Below are positions 20,891-32,727 of a stretch of 64,000 nucleotides of DNA, piece by piece (position 1 is the first letter of the stretch; every line of letters starts with the position of its first letter). Source of the stretch: Rhizophagus irregularis. Its lineage: Eukaryota > Glomeromycota > Glomeromycetes > Glomerales > Glomeraceae. The translations under genes were made by a program, and so were the position numbers. Below the pieces are notes generated by a model that made no database searches, was not told where the DNA came from, and saw only the letters and a list, made by a program, of their open reading frames with translations. The stretch covers positions 1,757,501-1,821,500 of the forward strand of contig NC_089438.1 in the NCBI RefSeq assembly GCF_026210795.1, read 5' to 3'.

Positions 20891-21677
20891 ATGAATATGA
20901 GTCACTCTGCTCAAGGCGCAAATTCACAAGGACCTAAGGTCCCAGATAAAATAACATGTTATGGCTGTAATAAAAATAAACCTGCTCATTCCTTCTCAAA
21001 AACACAAATTGCGAAGTACATGTCGAACATCCATAACGGTAAGCATTTTTGAATGATAAAATGATTTTTTTTTGTAGATAACTTACTTCGTTGATAATTA
21101 ATAAATGTGAACTCACTTTCAAAATAATATAGAATATGCCCCTAAAGGGAGGACTACAAAGAAACATCATATTATGTGCAAACAATGCACTCCACAACAG
21201 AACAGCTCGTTGACCTGTATGATTTGTACGCGAACTAAACCATTGGACTCGTTTGCAAAGGTAAATTCATGGTTGATAATTACGTATTGAATAATTCTTA
21301 AGAAATCTTGTAGTGCTATTTTCATATTTTGCGTAAATCTCGGTACAATTATGATTATATTTCAATTATTAAGCATTCATTCGTTTCAATGAATTATATT
21401 TTAATTTATCTTACGATTATTTTTTGATTTTTCTTAATATATAAAAATTAATTGGTAAATTTAGGCTCAAAGAAAAAATGCTGAAAAAGCGAGGTGCCTT
21501 GGTAAGTTCAAGCTATGATTCCTTGATCATTAATTGGTAAATATCGACGACTAATCATTCATTCATTCTCATTGAATAGAATGTATGAAAAAACGTGAAG
21601 AAGATGACATTGATGACAGTGAGCCGGATACAGATTCTGACGGATCATTTAATGAAACTTGGGATGATATCTTGTAA
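20891..21677 (+). CDS. Stc1-domain zinc-finger protein (four exons)
   Basis: Exons 20891-21038, 21133-21260, 21465-21501 and 21580-21677 join to 136 residues. Four CxxC pairs are visible at Cys23/26, 65/68, 78/81 and 103/106. They lie in the order typical of the Stc1 domain: CYGC, FSKTQIAKY, CKQC, then LTCMICTRTKPLDSFAKAQR and ARCLEC. In fission yeast Stc1 is a LIM-like protein that links the RNAi machinery to the CLRC histone H3K9 methyltransferase complex. The family also contains many short fungal proteins of unknown role. The C-terminus is acidic (EEDDIDDSEPDTDSDG). A second Met at residue 3 could be the start. The family call is strong on cysteine spacing; the heterochromatin role is inference. 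Confidence 0.82.
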
Positions 21678-22318
21678 ATGTGTAAAGCTATAAAGGGTGA
21701 TAATAGATTTAGATGATTATCCTTATTTTTCTATTACTTTTTTTTCTTTTATTTGCTTTTAAATCTGTCAATTTTTTATGATTTATCACTCTTTTTTAAT
21801 AGCCTTTTAATATTTGGTCATTTAAAAAAAAAAGGGTTAAAATACTTTTTTTTTTTGCTTTTGGATTTGTTATTCCTGTTACAAGATTCTCATTGATATA
21901 TATGTTTTTTTTTATAAAAAAAAGAAATAGTGATATATACCTGTGATATGTGATACAACAATAAAATTGTGTATATTCAATCGATCATAAAGAAAATATC
22001 GCAGGATCTTAACAAAGTATTACTGCTAAAAAGTTTCGAAAACTTATTATGTGACTCTTTTTTAGTGATGAAGATTTAATTTATGATCATAATTCATAAT
22101 TTTTGACGTGAAAAGCTAATACTTTAAAATTCTGTTTTTTTTTTTGTTATATTATGAAATAAATAAACTGCTAATGTGTATAAAAATCATCTATGTCTAT
22201 CGGTATATATATATATTTTGGTGATAAAAAAGAAATAAATAGAAAACGAAAAAAATCCTCATAACATTTACTTTCATTAAATTATAAATAACTTATTTTT
22301 TTTTTCCGTTTAAATAAT
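21678..22318. other. Convergent intergenic region between the Stc1 gene and PMT4
   Basis: Poly-T and poly-A rich. It lies between two 3' ends, so it should hold both polyadenylation regions; AATAAA-like words occur near 21960 and, on the opposite strand, near 22300. No gene is seen. Confidence 0.4.
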
Positions 22319-25300
22319 TTAAATTTCACCTCTCTTTGGTTGAAAATGTAAATCCCAAGTATCTAACCATCTTCTATTATGTATGCCAGAAGGATCAAGC
22401 CCAGGCGTACCATAAGTTAAAGGAGCAAAATATATGTAAACTCCAAATGATATAAAAATTAATATTGTAGCAATAATAATTGATATATAATCTACTCCAG
22501 CCTTTAATACTGAATGAACTTTAGGTCTATTACTTGACATATTATTGCTACCGACACTACTAATTAATATTGGATAATTGACAGAATTTACAAACATAAA
22601 ATTAAATACAATTGACGTTACCATATAACTACATACTAATGCTGGTAAATAATGATGTAAAAATAACGATCTGCCCATCAAATAAAATGGTATATAATGG
22701 AAAAACCATGCTAAGAAAAAGAAACATCCTGAATTATACAAGCGAATTCTAACGGCTGTCATTTTTTCACAAAACAAATAAAATGAATTAATATTTGAAT
22801 AAAGGAAAGGCCCTTAAAAATTCTTTAAATACTTACGTTTGTTTATAGGTTCAAAACCACGTCGTCTTGAAATTATATCAGCTAATAAGACTCCAACAAG
22901 TACAGCCATTGAGGCAACAGTTAGCCACCAATTAAAAGGATTTCCCAATAAATAAATTTGTTGTCTATCGTCATTATTTGTCCAAAATGATATACCACGT
23001 ATTAAAAATGGCCAATTAATTGGTCCACTTGAATATGGATGTGGTTTTGTTAATCCTGAATTATGACTTATCATTAAACGTTGTAATTCGAAATATTTTA
23101 ATAAAAATGGTATCTTTTTTAGTTCTTTTGGTTCCATAGGTTCTGTATCTATAAATAAAAATAAATTAAATTCAAAATTTTAAATTAATGAATTTCTTTC
23201 CTTAAAGGGAATAAAATAAGACATTCTTACTTACAATTTTTACCAACAACTTCATTTGCAATCCAAATATTACTTCTTTCAACATTATTTTTATTACCAT
23301 TAACTTCTTGTTGGTTAAATCCCCATTCGGGTAATTCTGAACTATGTGTCCACAAAGCAACTTTAGTATTATAATGAATTAAGCGTATATAACTTGATTT
23401 AGTTTTCCATACAGTATCAGACTCTCCATCATTAATATGAACCTGAAATATTGTCTCATTATAACGTGAATCATCGTCTACTGGGATTGTAGTGAATTCT
23501 TGATTAGTTGGCATAAGTGGTGAAGCTACATCATGTGTTAATAAATGTGAATTTGTGCCAATATGTTCAAGTAAGATATAATCCTTGTGCTTAATTGTGT
23601 CATTCTCTGGTCTTGAATTGTCAAAGAAATTTTCCGCTGGTTTAATACGCCAATAATTGTTGGTATCATTATGTAGATATCCTGTTACTTGTTGACCTAA
23701 GATTACAATTAATTTATTGTAAAATTTTATTTATAAAATTAATATAAAGAGACGCGTAAATATCGTACCTTGACTACTAATCCGTCCATCTTCATATCTA
23801 AGCGGATAATTTTCAGTATGCGAATGTAAAAAGACCGAAGTATCCTTGTGTTTTAAAGTAATAGTATCATTGAATCTTATCTCTGCAAACATAAAAATAA
23901 AACCACAAGTGTTAGGTTGTAAATTATGAAAAACAAGTATAAAAACAAGTTGAAAACATTACCGGAACTTTGAAGATTCATTTCATTCCCTTGTAGCGTC
24001 TCTTGAAAAGCAGGGCTCATAAACACGTCGCCAGTCCCACTTGTATTCAATATGAGGAAGTGAAGATAGAAAAAAAACAAATAAACTGAAATTGGGACAA
24101 TTATTAAACCAATGGCTCGTGCAGCGAAATGTTTCCTAAATTGAGCCTTTAAAATGTAAACGTAAATTAATTAATAAAAATAAAGTACGAAACCATAGAT
24201 TAAAATTCTAACTAAAATTACCATTGTCAACCCACGGTTAATGTCTAATAAATTCCACAAATCGACAAGAACGGCAACCCCAATAGTCATGACTGTAAAT
24301 AATCCCACCATCTTAACGCCTATTGTTAACCCAAGTGAAACTCCAGAGGCAACTAGCCAAATCCACCATTCATTAGAAAATTCTCTTATGAATAATGAAA
24401 ATATTATTATTACCGTCAAATTTGTATGAGTTAAAAATAATTATTTATAATTACCTCATACGAAGTTTGCAAAATCTGATGTAAGAATAAAAAGTGCAAA
24501 GCATGAAAAATACAAGCATAGAATCTAGAAGGATAAGTTGCGTTTGACAAATCAAAGCATTATCTACAGAAAATGAAATAGTTAAAAGAAAATTAAAATC
24601 ATTAAACGAGTTATTAAAATTTTGTTTAGTAGATTTTTCTTACCAAACAATACTAATGCAGCAGCAAAAATCGCGGTAATTATCGGATATCCAGATTCTA
24701 TCATAATCATATATGTTAGAGGAACAAAAAGCGCGCCTAAAGTGGCAGGCAAAGCTCTTAATCCAACATAAGGTACATCATTCTCTATATAATCGTCACC
24801 GATATTATCAAATTCAAAATGGCCATCATAACCAAGTAGATACCCCATTCCGGCAAACATCAATTTTGCAAGTGGAGGATGAACGTCAAAGAAATAGGCC
24901 CTTTTAAGATAATAACTTGCAAATTTACCGAAATGAACTTCATCGAAGCTATCGAATTAAGGATGAATAGATTCAATTACAATCTAATCATGCATAGTAG
25001 GTTTTAAATAGATTTAATCAAGTGGGTTAAATAAAAATGTATACATACACTACTTGAGATGGATAGTCGATATTATAGAAACGGGTCGCAAAAGACAATA
25101 GAGTTAGCACCGCTAAGGTGGCTCTTGAAGCTACATCGGGCTTGCTTTCTCGTTTTTTGAAAATTGTTTCCTATAATAATAAATTTTATAAACAAATTCA
25201 CTGGGAAAGGTCTTAACAACAAATGCATACCTTCTTTTTATCGTCAAAGTTTTCTTGAATTGGCACTTCACTCTCAGTATGTCCACTTTGCCTCAGGCGA

Positions 25301-25320
25301 ACTTGGTTATATTCAGACAT
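22319..25320 (-). CDS. PMT4: Dolichyl-phosphate-mannose protein mannosyltransferase, PMT4 type (ten exons)
   Basis: Exons on the minus strand are 25320-25231, 25170-25049, 24948-24644, 24563-24455, 24384-24222, 24146-23963, 23882-23769, 23696-23235, 23148-22837 and 22755-22319, joining in frame to 765 residues, the usual PMT length. It transfers mannose from dolichyl-phosphate-mannose to Ser/Thr of secretory proteins in the ER membrane. Visible landmarks are FDEVHFGKFASYYLKRAYFFD with the essential DE, DVHPPLAKL in loop 1, several membrane spans, HFAARAIGLIIVP, a MIR region with LHSHTENYPL, RISSQGQQVTGY and LPEWGFNQQEVNGNK, then HPYSSGPINWPFLIRGISFW. The segment LTHDVASPLMPTNQEFTT matches the Pmt4 subfamily better than Pmt1 or Pmt2. 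It is divergently arranged with PRP4, 244 bases apart. The Pmt4 assignment comes from remembered signatures. Confidence 0.92.
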
Positions 25321-25564
25321 TTTTTGTCTATACTTACAATTCAAAAATTTGAATTACACGCCTAACAGCTCGCTTATCTGTTATCGAAATAAATTTTTGT
25401 TGTCTAAATTCTATTGGTTGAAGTGATGAAATTAAGTGACATTAAATAAATATATTAAATAAATATTCTCTCAAGTTGTACAAAAACGTGGAAAAAAAAT
25501 ATAAGAGGCTGATAAAAAACAAATCGGCTTCGCGAGCAGCCATTTGCATGTTACATCCTTAAAT
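25321..25564. promoter_or_regulatory. Shared divergent promoter of PMT4 and PRP4
   Basis: Only 244 bases separate the two start codons, so the 5' ends and promoters of both genes must lie here. The region is A+T-rich, with ATTAAATAAATATATTAAAT at 25441-25460 and a run of A before the PRP4 leader. No factor-binding site can be named with confidence. Confidence 0.6.
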
Positions 25565-27963
25565 ATGTCAACTCCTATGGATATTGATAGTAATAAACCG
25601 AGCAAGCGTTCTGGTGAAACCTCATTGTCTAGTACGTTATCTAGACGAGTTCATTTTGGTAGCATTGAAGAATCTGAACGTCAAAATAGAAGGAAGACAA
25701 CAGTTGCAGAAGTATGATTTTGTCATAGTTGTCCATTTGTCTCAGCTTTATTGACTCACTTCATAATTTGAATAATTATATATGTAAAGGACTTAAATGG
25801 AGTCTCTTTAGAAGATTTAGGTTAGTGAAAGATTTATTTTTTTAATGATTTGCAAGATTATGTTCATCAAAATTATTATTTCACAGTCGACAGTTCGATG
25901 AATTATGAATTATCCGAATCGTCTAAAAAATCACGTGAGGAACACCAAGCAATTTTGGACGAATTTGAACGTAAGAAACGTGCCAGAACACTCGCAGTAC
26001 CAACTGATGATGGACGCGTTCGAGCAAAGCTTAGAGAGCTAGGAGAGCCACAATGTTTGTTCGGTGAAGGCGTAAGCAAAATTTTCAATTAACGTATATT
26101 TCTAAAATTTTTTATAATAACGTGTCAATTTTAATAGCCCGGAGATAGACGCGATCGTCTACGATATTTACTTTCAAAACAAGAAGGAACTGAAATTGTT
26201 CCTGATGAGGAAGAATCATCCGCATCCGAATCTGAAGAAGAGGTATGGTTTGTGTGACCATAATTGCTATGTGTTTATTGAATAACGTATTGACGAACAA
26301 GTGGACTTAGTTCGTGTTTATAAATCAAGAAAGAGGAGGAGTTTTTTACTCAAGGAACTCCAGAATTGTTAGAAGCTCGGCGATGGATTGCAAGTTACTC
26401 TTTACCCAGGTTAGTTATTAAATATAACTTTATATTGATCCACAAAGTATATTGACTATTTTCCTTATAGAGCAAGAGATCGACTTCAAAAGCAACGTTT
26501 GGAATATGAATTACCATTACCTCAGCTAAAATCATTACGAAAAGATTTATTTTCAGAATTAAAGGCAACTGAATTTTGAACAAGTTTTTTGCTTAAGATC
26601 AAACGTTTAATAGTTAATATTGATTCTTTTCAATATACTTTTAGTCTTATGCAAATTTCAGTTCTCAAATTGGAGATGATCGACCAACTTCACAATGTAC
26701 TTTTTCACCAGATTGTAATCTGGTTGCTACTGGTTCGTGGTCTGGACTATGTAAGATATGGAGTGTACCAAGTTGTAATACATTTGCTACTTTAAAAGGT
26801 TTGTATTATTACTTTGTAAGATATCATTTATCATTTATTTTAACTTATTTACACAAATATTAGGTCATACTGATCGAGTTGGGGGAGTTTCTTGGCATCC
26901 ACAGGCAACCATATCCATTGATAGAAATGTAGTAAATTTGGCCTCGGGAGGAGCTGATGGGTTTATTAACTTGTGGTCATTAGAGAGTGAATCACCATTG
27001 GCATCATTACAAGGACATACTGCTAGGGTTTCAAAGATTGACTTTCATCCTTCTGGACGGTTTCTTGGATCGGCGAGGTATTTCTTAAAATCTCATCATC
27101 ATCATCATTATTTTGTTTCATATTAAATGTTTTTTAATATATAGTTATGATACTTCATGGCGTCTCTGGGACGTCGAAACTACAGAAGAGTTGCTTTTAC
27201 AAGAAGGACATTCAAGAGAAGTCTATGCAATTAAATTCCAAATAGATGGTGCATTAGTCGCCACAGGGTATTTGAATTTTTTGATAGGAAGCAATGAGAT
27301 CTGAAGAAACCTTAATTTACGTGTCCTTTTCTTTTTTGTAGTGGATTAGATGCAATAGGAAGAGTATGGGATTTAAGAACAGGTAGATCTACGATGGTTT
27401 TAGAGGGACATGTTAAAGATATTTTATCAGTGGACTTTTCACCAAACGGGTAAGTGATAAACACTAATAGTTACATTGTTTTTAATATTGCTTACCGGAC
27501 AATTTTTTCATTCTCTAGTTATCAAGTTGTTACTGGAAGTGCTGACAATACGATTCGAATTTGGGACATTCGAACCTTGCGATGTATATATGCTATCGCT
27601 GCACATAAATCTCTTGTATCGGAAGCAAGGTTTTTCCATGGTTCAGTGACATTAGCTAATGATGAACTGCTAAATGGCGTTAGACCCGCATTATCTGGAT
27701 TGTATTTAGTAAGTAGCGGATACGATGGATTTGTTAATATATGGTCTGCAGATGATTGGAACTTGTTAAAGAGTCTAGCAGGACATGACGGAAAAGTTAT
27801 GTCTGTAGACGTTTCTTCAGGTTAGTATATATGCTTGACTAAGATTGATTGTTTTTTTTTTATACTTATATATATTTATTTGTCTTTAGATAATAGATTT
27901 ATTGCTTCTTCTGGATTTGATCGGACATTTAAATTGTGGGCAAATGAAAATTTGCCAATTTGA
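25565..27963 (+). CDS. PRP4: U4/U6 small nuclear ribonucleoprotein Prp4 (WD40, 12 exons)
   Basis: Exons 25565-25711, 25790-25820, 25887-26071, 26138-26242, 26330-26409, 26471-26564, 26645-26798, 26864-27077, 27145-27267, 27342-27449, 27519-27820 and 27890-27963 give 538 residues. The N-terminal half holds the Prp4 splicing-factor motif ([19 protein letters not shown], then [12 protein letters not shown]). The C-terminal half has seven WD40 repeats, including [70 protein letters not shown] and FDRTFKLWA. Prp4 binds Prp3 on U4/U6 snRNA in the tri-snRNP. The intron after exon 6 begins GC instead of GT (26565-26566): no GT donor gives an open frame before the TGA at 26577. Exon 2 is 31 bases. Confidence 0.93.
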
Positions 27964-28198
27964 AATAAAGTAACTCGTAATACATAGTGACTTATAATCG
28001 TATCGTTATTTATTTTCATTAAAAAAATTTTTAACATTAAAACTAAGTAGGTTTCGCCGATATATTAAAATTTCCACGTTAAAATAGAAATTCGCATTAG
28101 CTAAATTTTTTAATCTTCAAATAACAATCAGTAAACGTTTTTTAGGATGATTATAATGCATTATAATATAAAAAATTCTAATAAACTGTGAATAGTTA

Positions 28199-28792
28199 TT
28201 ATTCGTCTCTAGGAACAGGCAATCCACAAGGTTGCAGCATTTTCTTTTAACGAAAATATTTAATGGTTAATTTAATTCAAATAATGTAAATAATGTGTAA
28301 AAAAAAAAAAATTTTTATTGTCGGCATAATACTTACTTCTACAAACTCAAATTTCACCCTGGCAATGCTTTCGTTTTGTGCTACGGCAAAATAAGAAATT
28401 AAAGAATGATGACCAATATACGAAGCGTAGCTATCTCGATGTTGATTTACCATCCATTCGCTATGTTTAAAAGTCAATTAATTTTTAAAATAAAAAGAAA
28501 AAAAGCTGCCAATATCACTTACAATTTATTTGTATCTGCATGACCAGTTCCAACATACTTAGATTGTACTAAATTTAATAAAAGTCAGATATTAGTAAAA
28601 GGAACTACTATAATGTAATTTCCCTCAAGTAAATAATAGACTGAGTCATAGTGTGCAATTAGAGAAGGTTTGATTGCAAAAACTTACAATGTTCGAGTTG
28701 ACTATTAAGATTGAACCGATCCTATAATCGCAAACATCTTTTAATTATGCGCTTATCAATAAATTTAACTTATTTAATGATACACATACCAT
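28199..28792 (-). CDS. SF3B5: SF3b complex subunit 5 (SF3B5/Ysf3), five exons
   Basis: Minus-strand exons are 28792-28790 (the ATG alone), 28721-28688, 28568-28523, 28460-28337 and 28243-28199, giving 83 residues against about 86 in animals. The sequence follows the family closely: DRFNLNSQLEHLQSKYVGTG, HADTNKFEWMVNQHRDSYAS, YIGHHSLISYFAVAQNES and a final MLQPCGLPVPRDE. SF3B5 is a small structural subunit of the U2 snRNP SF3b complex that helps recognise the branch site. The first coding exon consists only of the start codon, followed by GTATGT. It lies convergent to PRP4 (235 bases between stops) and divergent to the p47 gene. Recognition of the family is secure. Confidence 0.93.
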
Positions 28793-28966
28793 TTCGCTAA
28801 AGAAATTCGTCAAAAGTAAGAAACAATAACTATCACGTGAAATTTTTTTTTAAAAAATACACATACAGACGTGCTACGTACACGTAAGTTATGCATGTTT
28901 TTGTATGACATCTGGATAAAATAAATGAAAATACGAATTTAATTTGAAATTTCTCTAATTCTAATT
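28793..28966. promoter_or_regulatory. Shared divergent promoter of SF3B5 and p47
   Basis: Only 174 bases lie between the two start codons. This must include both transcription starts and leaders. The sequence is A+T-rich around a more GC-balanced core (GACGTGCTACGTACACGTAA at 28868-28887), which contains overlapping ACGT and CACGT words. A specific factor cannot be assigned. Confidence 0.6.
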
Positions 28967-31044
28967 ATGACTGACGAAGCTGATTTGATTGCACAGTTCA
29001 CTGGAATTGTTTCTTGTAACGAACAACAAGCACGATTCTATTTAGAAGCAACTAATTGGGATCTAAATGTACTTAGCTGTTTACAAATTAACTAATTAAA
29101 TTGCTTTTGTTCATTTTCTGAGTCGCGTTTTTTTTATTTAATAGGCGGCTGTAGTTAACTATTACGATGGTACGAATGCAGAATCAACAATTGGGGAACC
29201 CGAAGCCACTGCCTCGGGCTCTCGCGATACTGGAGGGCCATTTCAGGGAACGCATTCTACAACGGCCCCAAGAAGGTATGTTAGAAACTTTTCTTTCAAA
29301 CTCACTAAAAACCAATTTGTTTTATTAAACATTTATGTTTTGCTTTCTAATGTTTAAATTCTTCCCTAAGCTCTTTCGCTACTTTACATGATCTTGATAA
29401 AGAACAGTCTGAAGAAGAAGAGGAGGACGAGGAACGCGAAAATTTGTTTGCTGGAGGCGAAAAATCGTATGTAATTCTTAAATCCTATTCTTAATAATGT
29501 ATTTACAATACTGTAACATTTTCATTGGAATATGTAGTGGTATCTTTATGCAGAATCCTAATGCTAAACCAACAAAGCCATCGAACTCATTAGTTTCAGA
29601 CATCTTAAAGAAGGCAGCAGAGTAATTAATGACATTCAAATAAAAGCTTTTATTATGTTTATGATCATATTTACAGCAGCGATTGATTGGTTTTATTTAT
29701 ATAACAGAAGTGGTCGTGGACCTACTGAAGAACTAGAAGTTACTAGACCACCTGAGAATTCTTCTTTTTCCGGAACTGGTTTGTAACTTAAATGCTTACT
29801 CAATAATAACGTTTATTATTTATCTTACCAATAAATTCCATTTCAAACTTTAGGTTATAAGCTTGGAAGCGAAGATGAGCCTTCCGTTGCAATTAGTAAT
29901 CCAACTACACCAACCGCACCAACAGAACCACCTACTCCGGTAAGTTCAATATATTCAAATTTAATTACATAGGTAATCTTGATAAACCGGACCTTCGATA
30001 AACCAGAACATTAGAGTTGGGTCTGGAACGGATTATTATCAATATATCGAATTTCTTGATATATCGGATTTTTCTAACGGAACAGCCCGGTTAATCGAGA
30101 CCGCCTGTGTATAACCTTATGATGGATGATTTACATTTTAAATAACTGCAGGTTGTTCGTCATTTAACATTCTGGAGAAATGGGTTCAGCATTGAGGATG
30201 GTCCACTAATGTCTTATGATGATCCATCGAACGAAGAATTCTTAAGAGCCATCAATAGCGGGTAAATAATACTATTTTTCTGATTTTTCAAGCACATTAG
30301 TGATATTAGTGATATATGAAAATTAACGATTCCTGTAAAATATATATAGGCGCGCTCCTTTGGCATTGCTAAATGTAAGGCAAGATCAGCCAGTGGACGT
30401 ACGTGTAGCTCGCAGGCTAGATGAGGATTATAAACCTCCACCAAAGAAGCCTTCCAAGCCATTTTCAGGCACTGGGCAAAGACTTGGAAGGTTAGTTAGT
30501 TTTGCCTAATATTATTGTGAAAATAAGATTACTTATCTTTATTATTTTTTAGTCCTACACCGACTGTAATTACTAGCAGTACACCAGGTGCATATCCCTC
30601 AACTTCTTCATCAAGTGAAGCCGCACCCGCACCAAGAACAAGAGAATTAGAAATAGATGAATCGTTACCAATAACATCCATTCAAATCCGATTGGGTGAT
30701 GGAACAAGGTAAACTTAAAAAAAACTTTATATAAAGTTTATGATTTTATTCAATTAACTATCTTTTCGCTTTTTTAGATTGCGTTCTAGGTTTAATCATA
30801 CACACACAGTTGGAGACATTCGAAGTTTCATTAATGCGTACGTGTCTCTTTTATGTAAAATATGTTTATATTTTTAATTTCACTAAAATAATATTTCTTA
30901 ATTTTAATTAGTTCACGGGTTGGAGAAGCACAACGTAACTATATTTTACAAACTACATTTCCATCAAGAGATCTCAAAGATGAGAAACAAACATTAATCG
31001 ACGCATCTCTCCTTAATTCAGTGGTTGTTCAAAGATACATTTAA
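28967..31044 (+). CDS. SHP1: p97/Cdc48 cofactor p47/Shp1 (UBA-SEP-UBX), 11 exons
   Basis: Exons 28967-29068, 29145-29275, 29371-29466, 29538-29621, 29708-29778, 29854-29939, 30152-30261, 30350-30490, 30553-30708, 30778-30837 and 30912-31044 give 389 residues. The N-terminus is UBA-like ([27 protein letters not shown]). An acidic linker ([13 protein letters not shown]) follows. The SEP domain contains [15 protein letters not shown] and [19 protein letters not shown]. The C-terminal UBX domain spans about the last 80 residues. Two SHP-type p97-binding boxes are visible, FSGTGYKLG before and FSGTGQRLG after the SEP domain. The protein recruits Cdc48/p97 to ubiquitin-dependent membrane fusion, degradation and phosphatase regulation. 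Every exon junction keeps frame. Confidence 0.93.
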
Positions 31045-31585
31045 TATAACTTTTATTGTATAATCAAGACTAATTTTAGGGGTTATTAATACTTTTCTAC
31101 AAAGAACACATATTTTGAAAACAATATTTCGTGTTTTATTATTAAATGAGTTATTAAAAAAAAAAATTAATCTATGAAATTATCGTTGCCACATAATAAT
31201 TGCGCTTATGCAAATTTTTTTATGAAAAACCAAAATCAGCTTCATTAAAAAGCAGCTTTTAAACGTTAATGTATATTGTATACCCTTTAGTCAATATTGT
31301 ATTTATATTTTCAAATATATTTACCTCTCAATTAATCTGATCTTTCTAATCTTTTCTCAAGAATATTTAAAGAGTTGCTTTTGCTTGCTTGACTTTGTCA
31401 GCGGTGAAAATATAATTTTCAAATTATATTAATTCTACGGATTTATCTTCGAGAGCATCTCTCATATACATATATTTATCCATAATAACATCTCCTGGTT
31501 CGTGTTTTAAATTACTAAAAATATTCCAGAATGAAAGTTAATTTATGGTATTTTAATAAATATCACCAGCAAATAAATTTTTTTG
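31045..31585. other. Convergent intergenic region between p47 and SLD5
   Basis: It lies between two 3' ends. It is A+T-rich, with a scatter of AATAAA-like words suitable for polyadenylation on both strands. A minor TC-rich patch (31334-31372) has no recognisable gene. Confidence 0.4.
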
Positions 31586-32533
31586 TTACGTGTCTTGTGA
31601 ATCCTTAGGAACTAAAGGTTTTATAACGCGACAAAATACTGGTTTCGAAAGATCCGGTCTTTTTTCAAAAGTCTTTATTACACCTATAAAACAAATCATT
31701 TGAATAACCAATTAAACTTTATTATGATTTACGTGAAAAAACTGACCATCCTCCAAACAATCTTCTGGAAGTTTGTTGCCAAGTTCAGCTTTTAGATAAT
31801 CTTCAAGTAATTTCTTATAACTAAATGAAATGTATAATGTTAAAAAAATTTGAAAAAAATAATGTTAATAATAAATAAAGTAAAAATTACTCTTCCGCGT
31901 GTCTTAATTCGGCTTCGGATAATCTTCCTTTATATATAGGAGATGAGAGAATGCTCAAGACTTGATTTTCAATCTTGAATAAATAAAAATTTTAGTGTTC
32001 TTGAATGTTTCGACTATAATAAATAAAATCTTGTAATAATACCTTAACTCTTCTACATAGCAAATATTTTTCCATAATATATTTAATACGATCAATATCA
32101 CTAAACAGAAGCATACCAAAAGGTTTTCTTTCACGAATTAATAACATTTCACTCGAAATAGCATTCTTTAAAAAAAAAATTTTTTAGAGAAAAAATATCT
32201 AAACAGAATATTCATATTCATATAATTTTTTTATTTATTACGTACTTGTTCTTGTATTAATTTATCTAAATTATTTATAGCTCTATCTTGAAACTCTAAA
32301 ATTTCCGGTGAAAATTCCTCATTAATCAAAGTTCTTTTCAATGTTTCATAACTATTATATACTTCTCCAACTTGCAATTGAGTTTCTTGTTCCTTTTTAT
32401 CCTCTACATCACTATCTGATAAATCATCGATATCAAGATCAATATCAATATCAGGTATTTCTCGTATAGGCCGAGTAGGTATTACACGTCCTCTTGATGT
32501 TCCTAACTCATCTAGAGCAAAAATACGAGACAT
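31586..32533 (-). CDS. SLD5: GINS complex subunit Sld5 (five exons)
   Basis: Minus-strand exons are 32533-32246, 32165-32043, 31973-31891, 31820-31747 and 31683-31586, giving 221 residues, normal for Sld5. GINS (Sld5, Psf1-3) joins Cdc45 and Mcm2-7 as the replicative CMG helicase. Family features are an acidic N-terminal stretch (IDIDLDIDDLSDSDVED), the helical core FSPEILEFQDRAINNLDKLI, LFSDIDRIKYIMEKYLLCRR, the LSEAELRHAE and YKKLLEDYL helices, and a C-terminal B-domain-like end with GVIKTFEKRPDLSKPVF. All splice joins are in frame with GT-AG ends. The gene is convergent with p47. Confidence 0.9.
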
Positions 32534-32727
32534 TTTTTAGTGAAATAATCGCGAGATTAATCGCACGCGTTTGTTTAGAATCTACTGTAGATCTACCGAT
32601 TTTTGTCCGTTACACTAATAGGCTATTTGTCACGCAATTATTTGTCACATTCGTAATTTCTTAATGCCGCAATTCCGGCCAAATCTGCCCCGCTTTAAAC
32701 ACTCCAGGTTTTAATGATAAAGCTATT

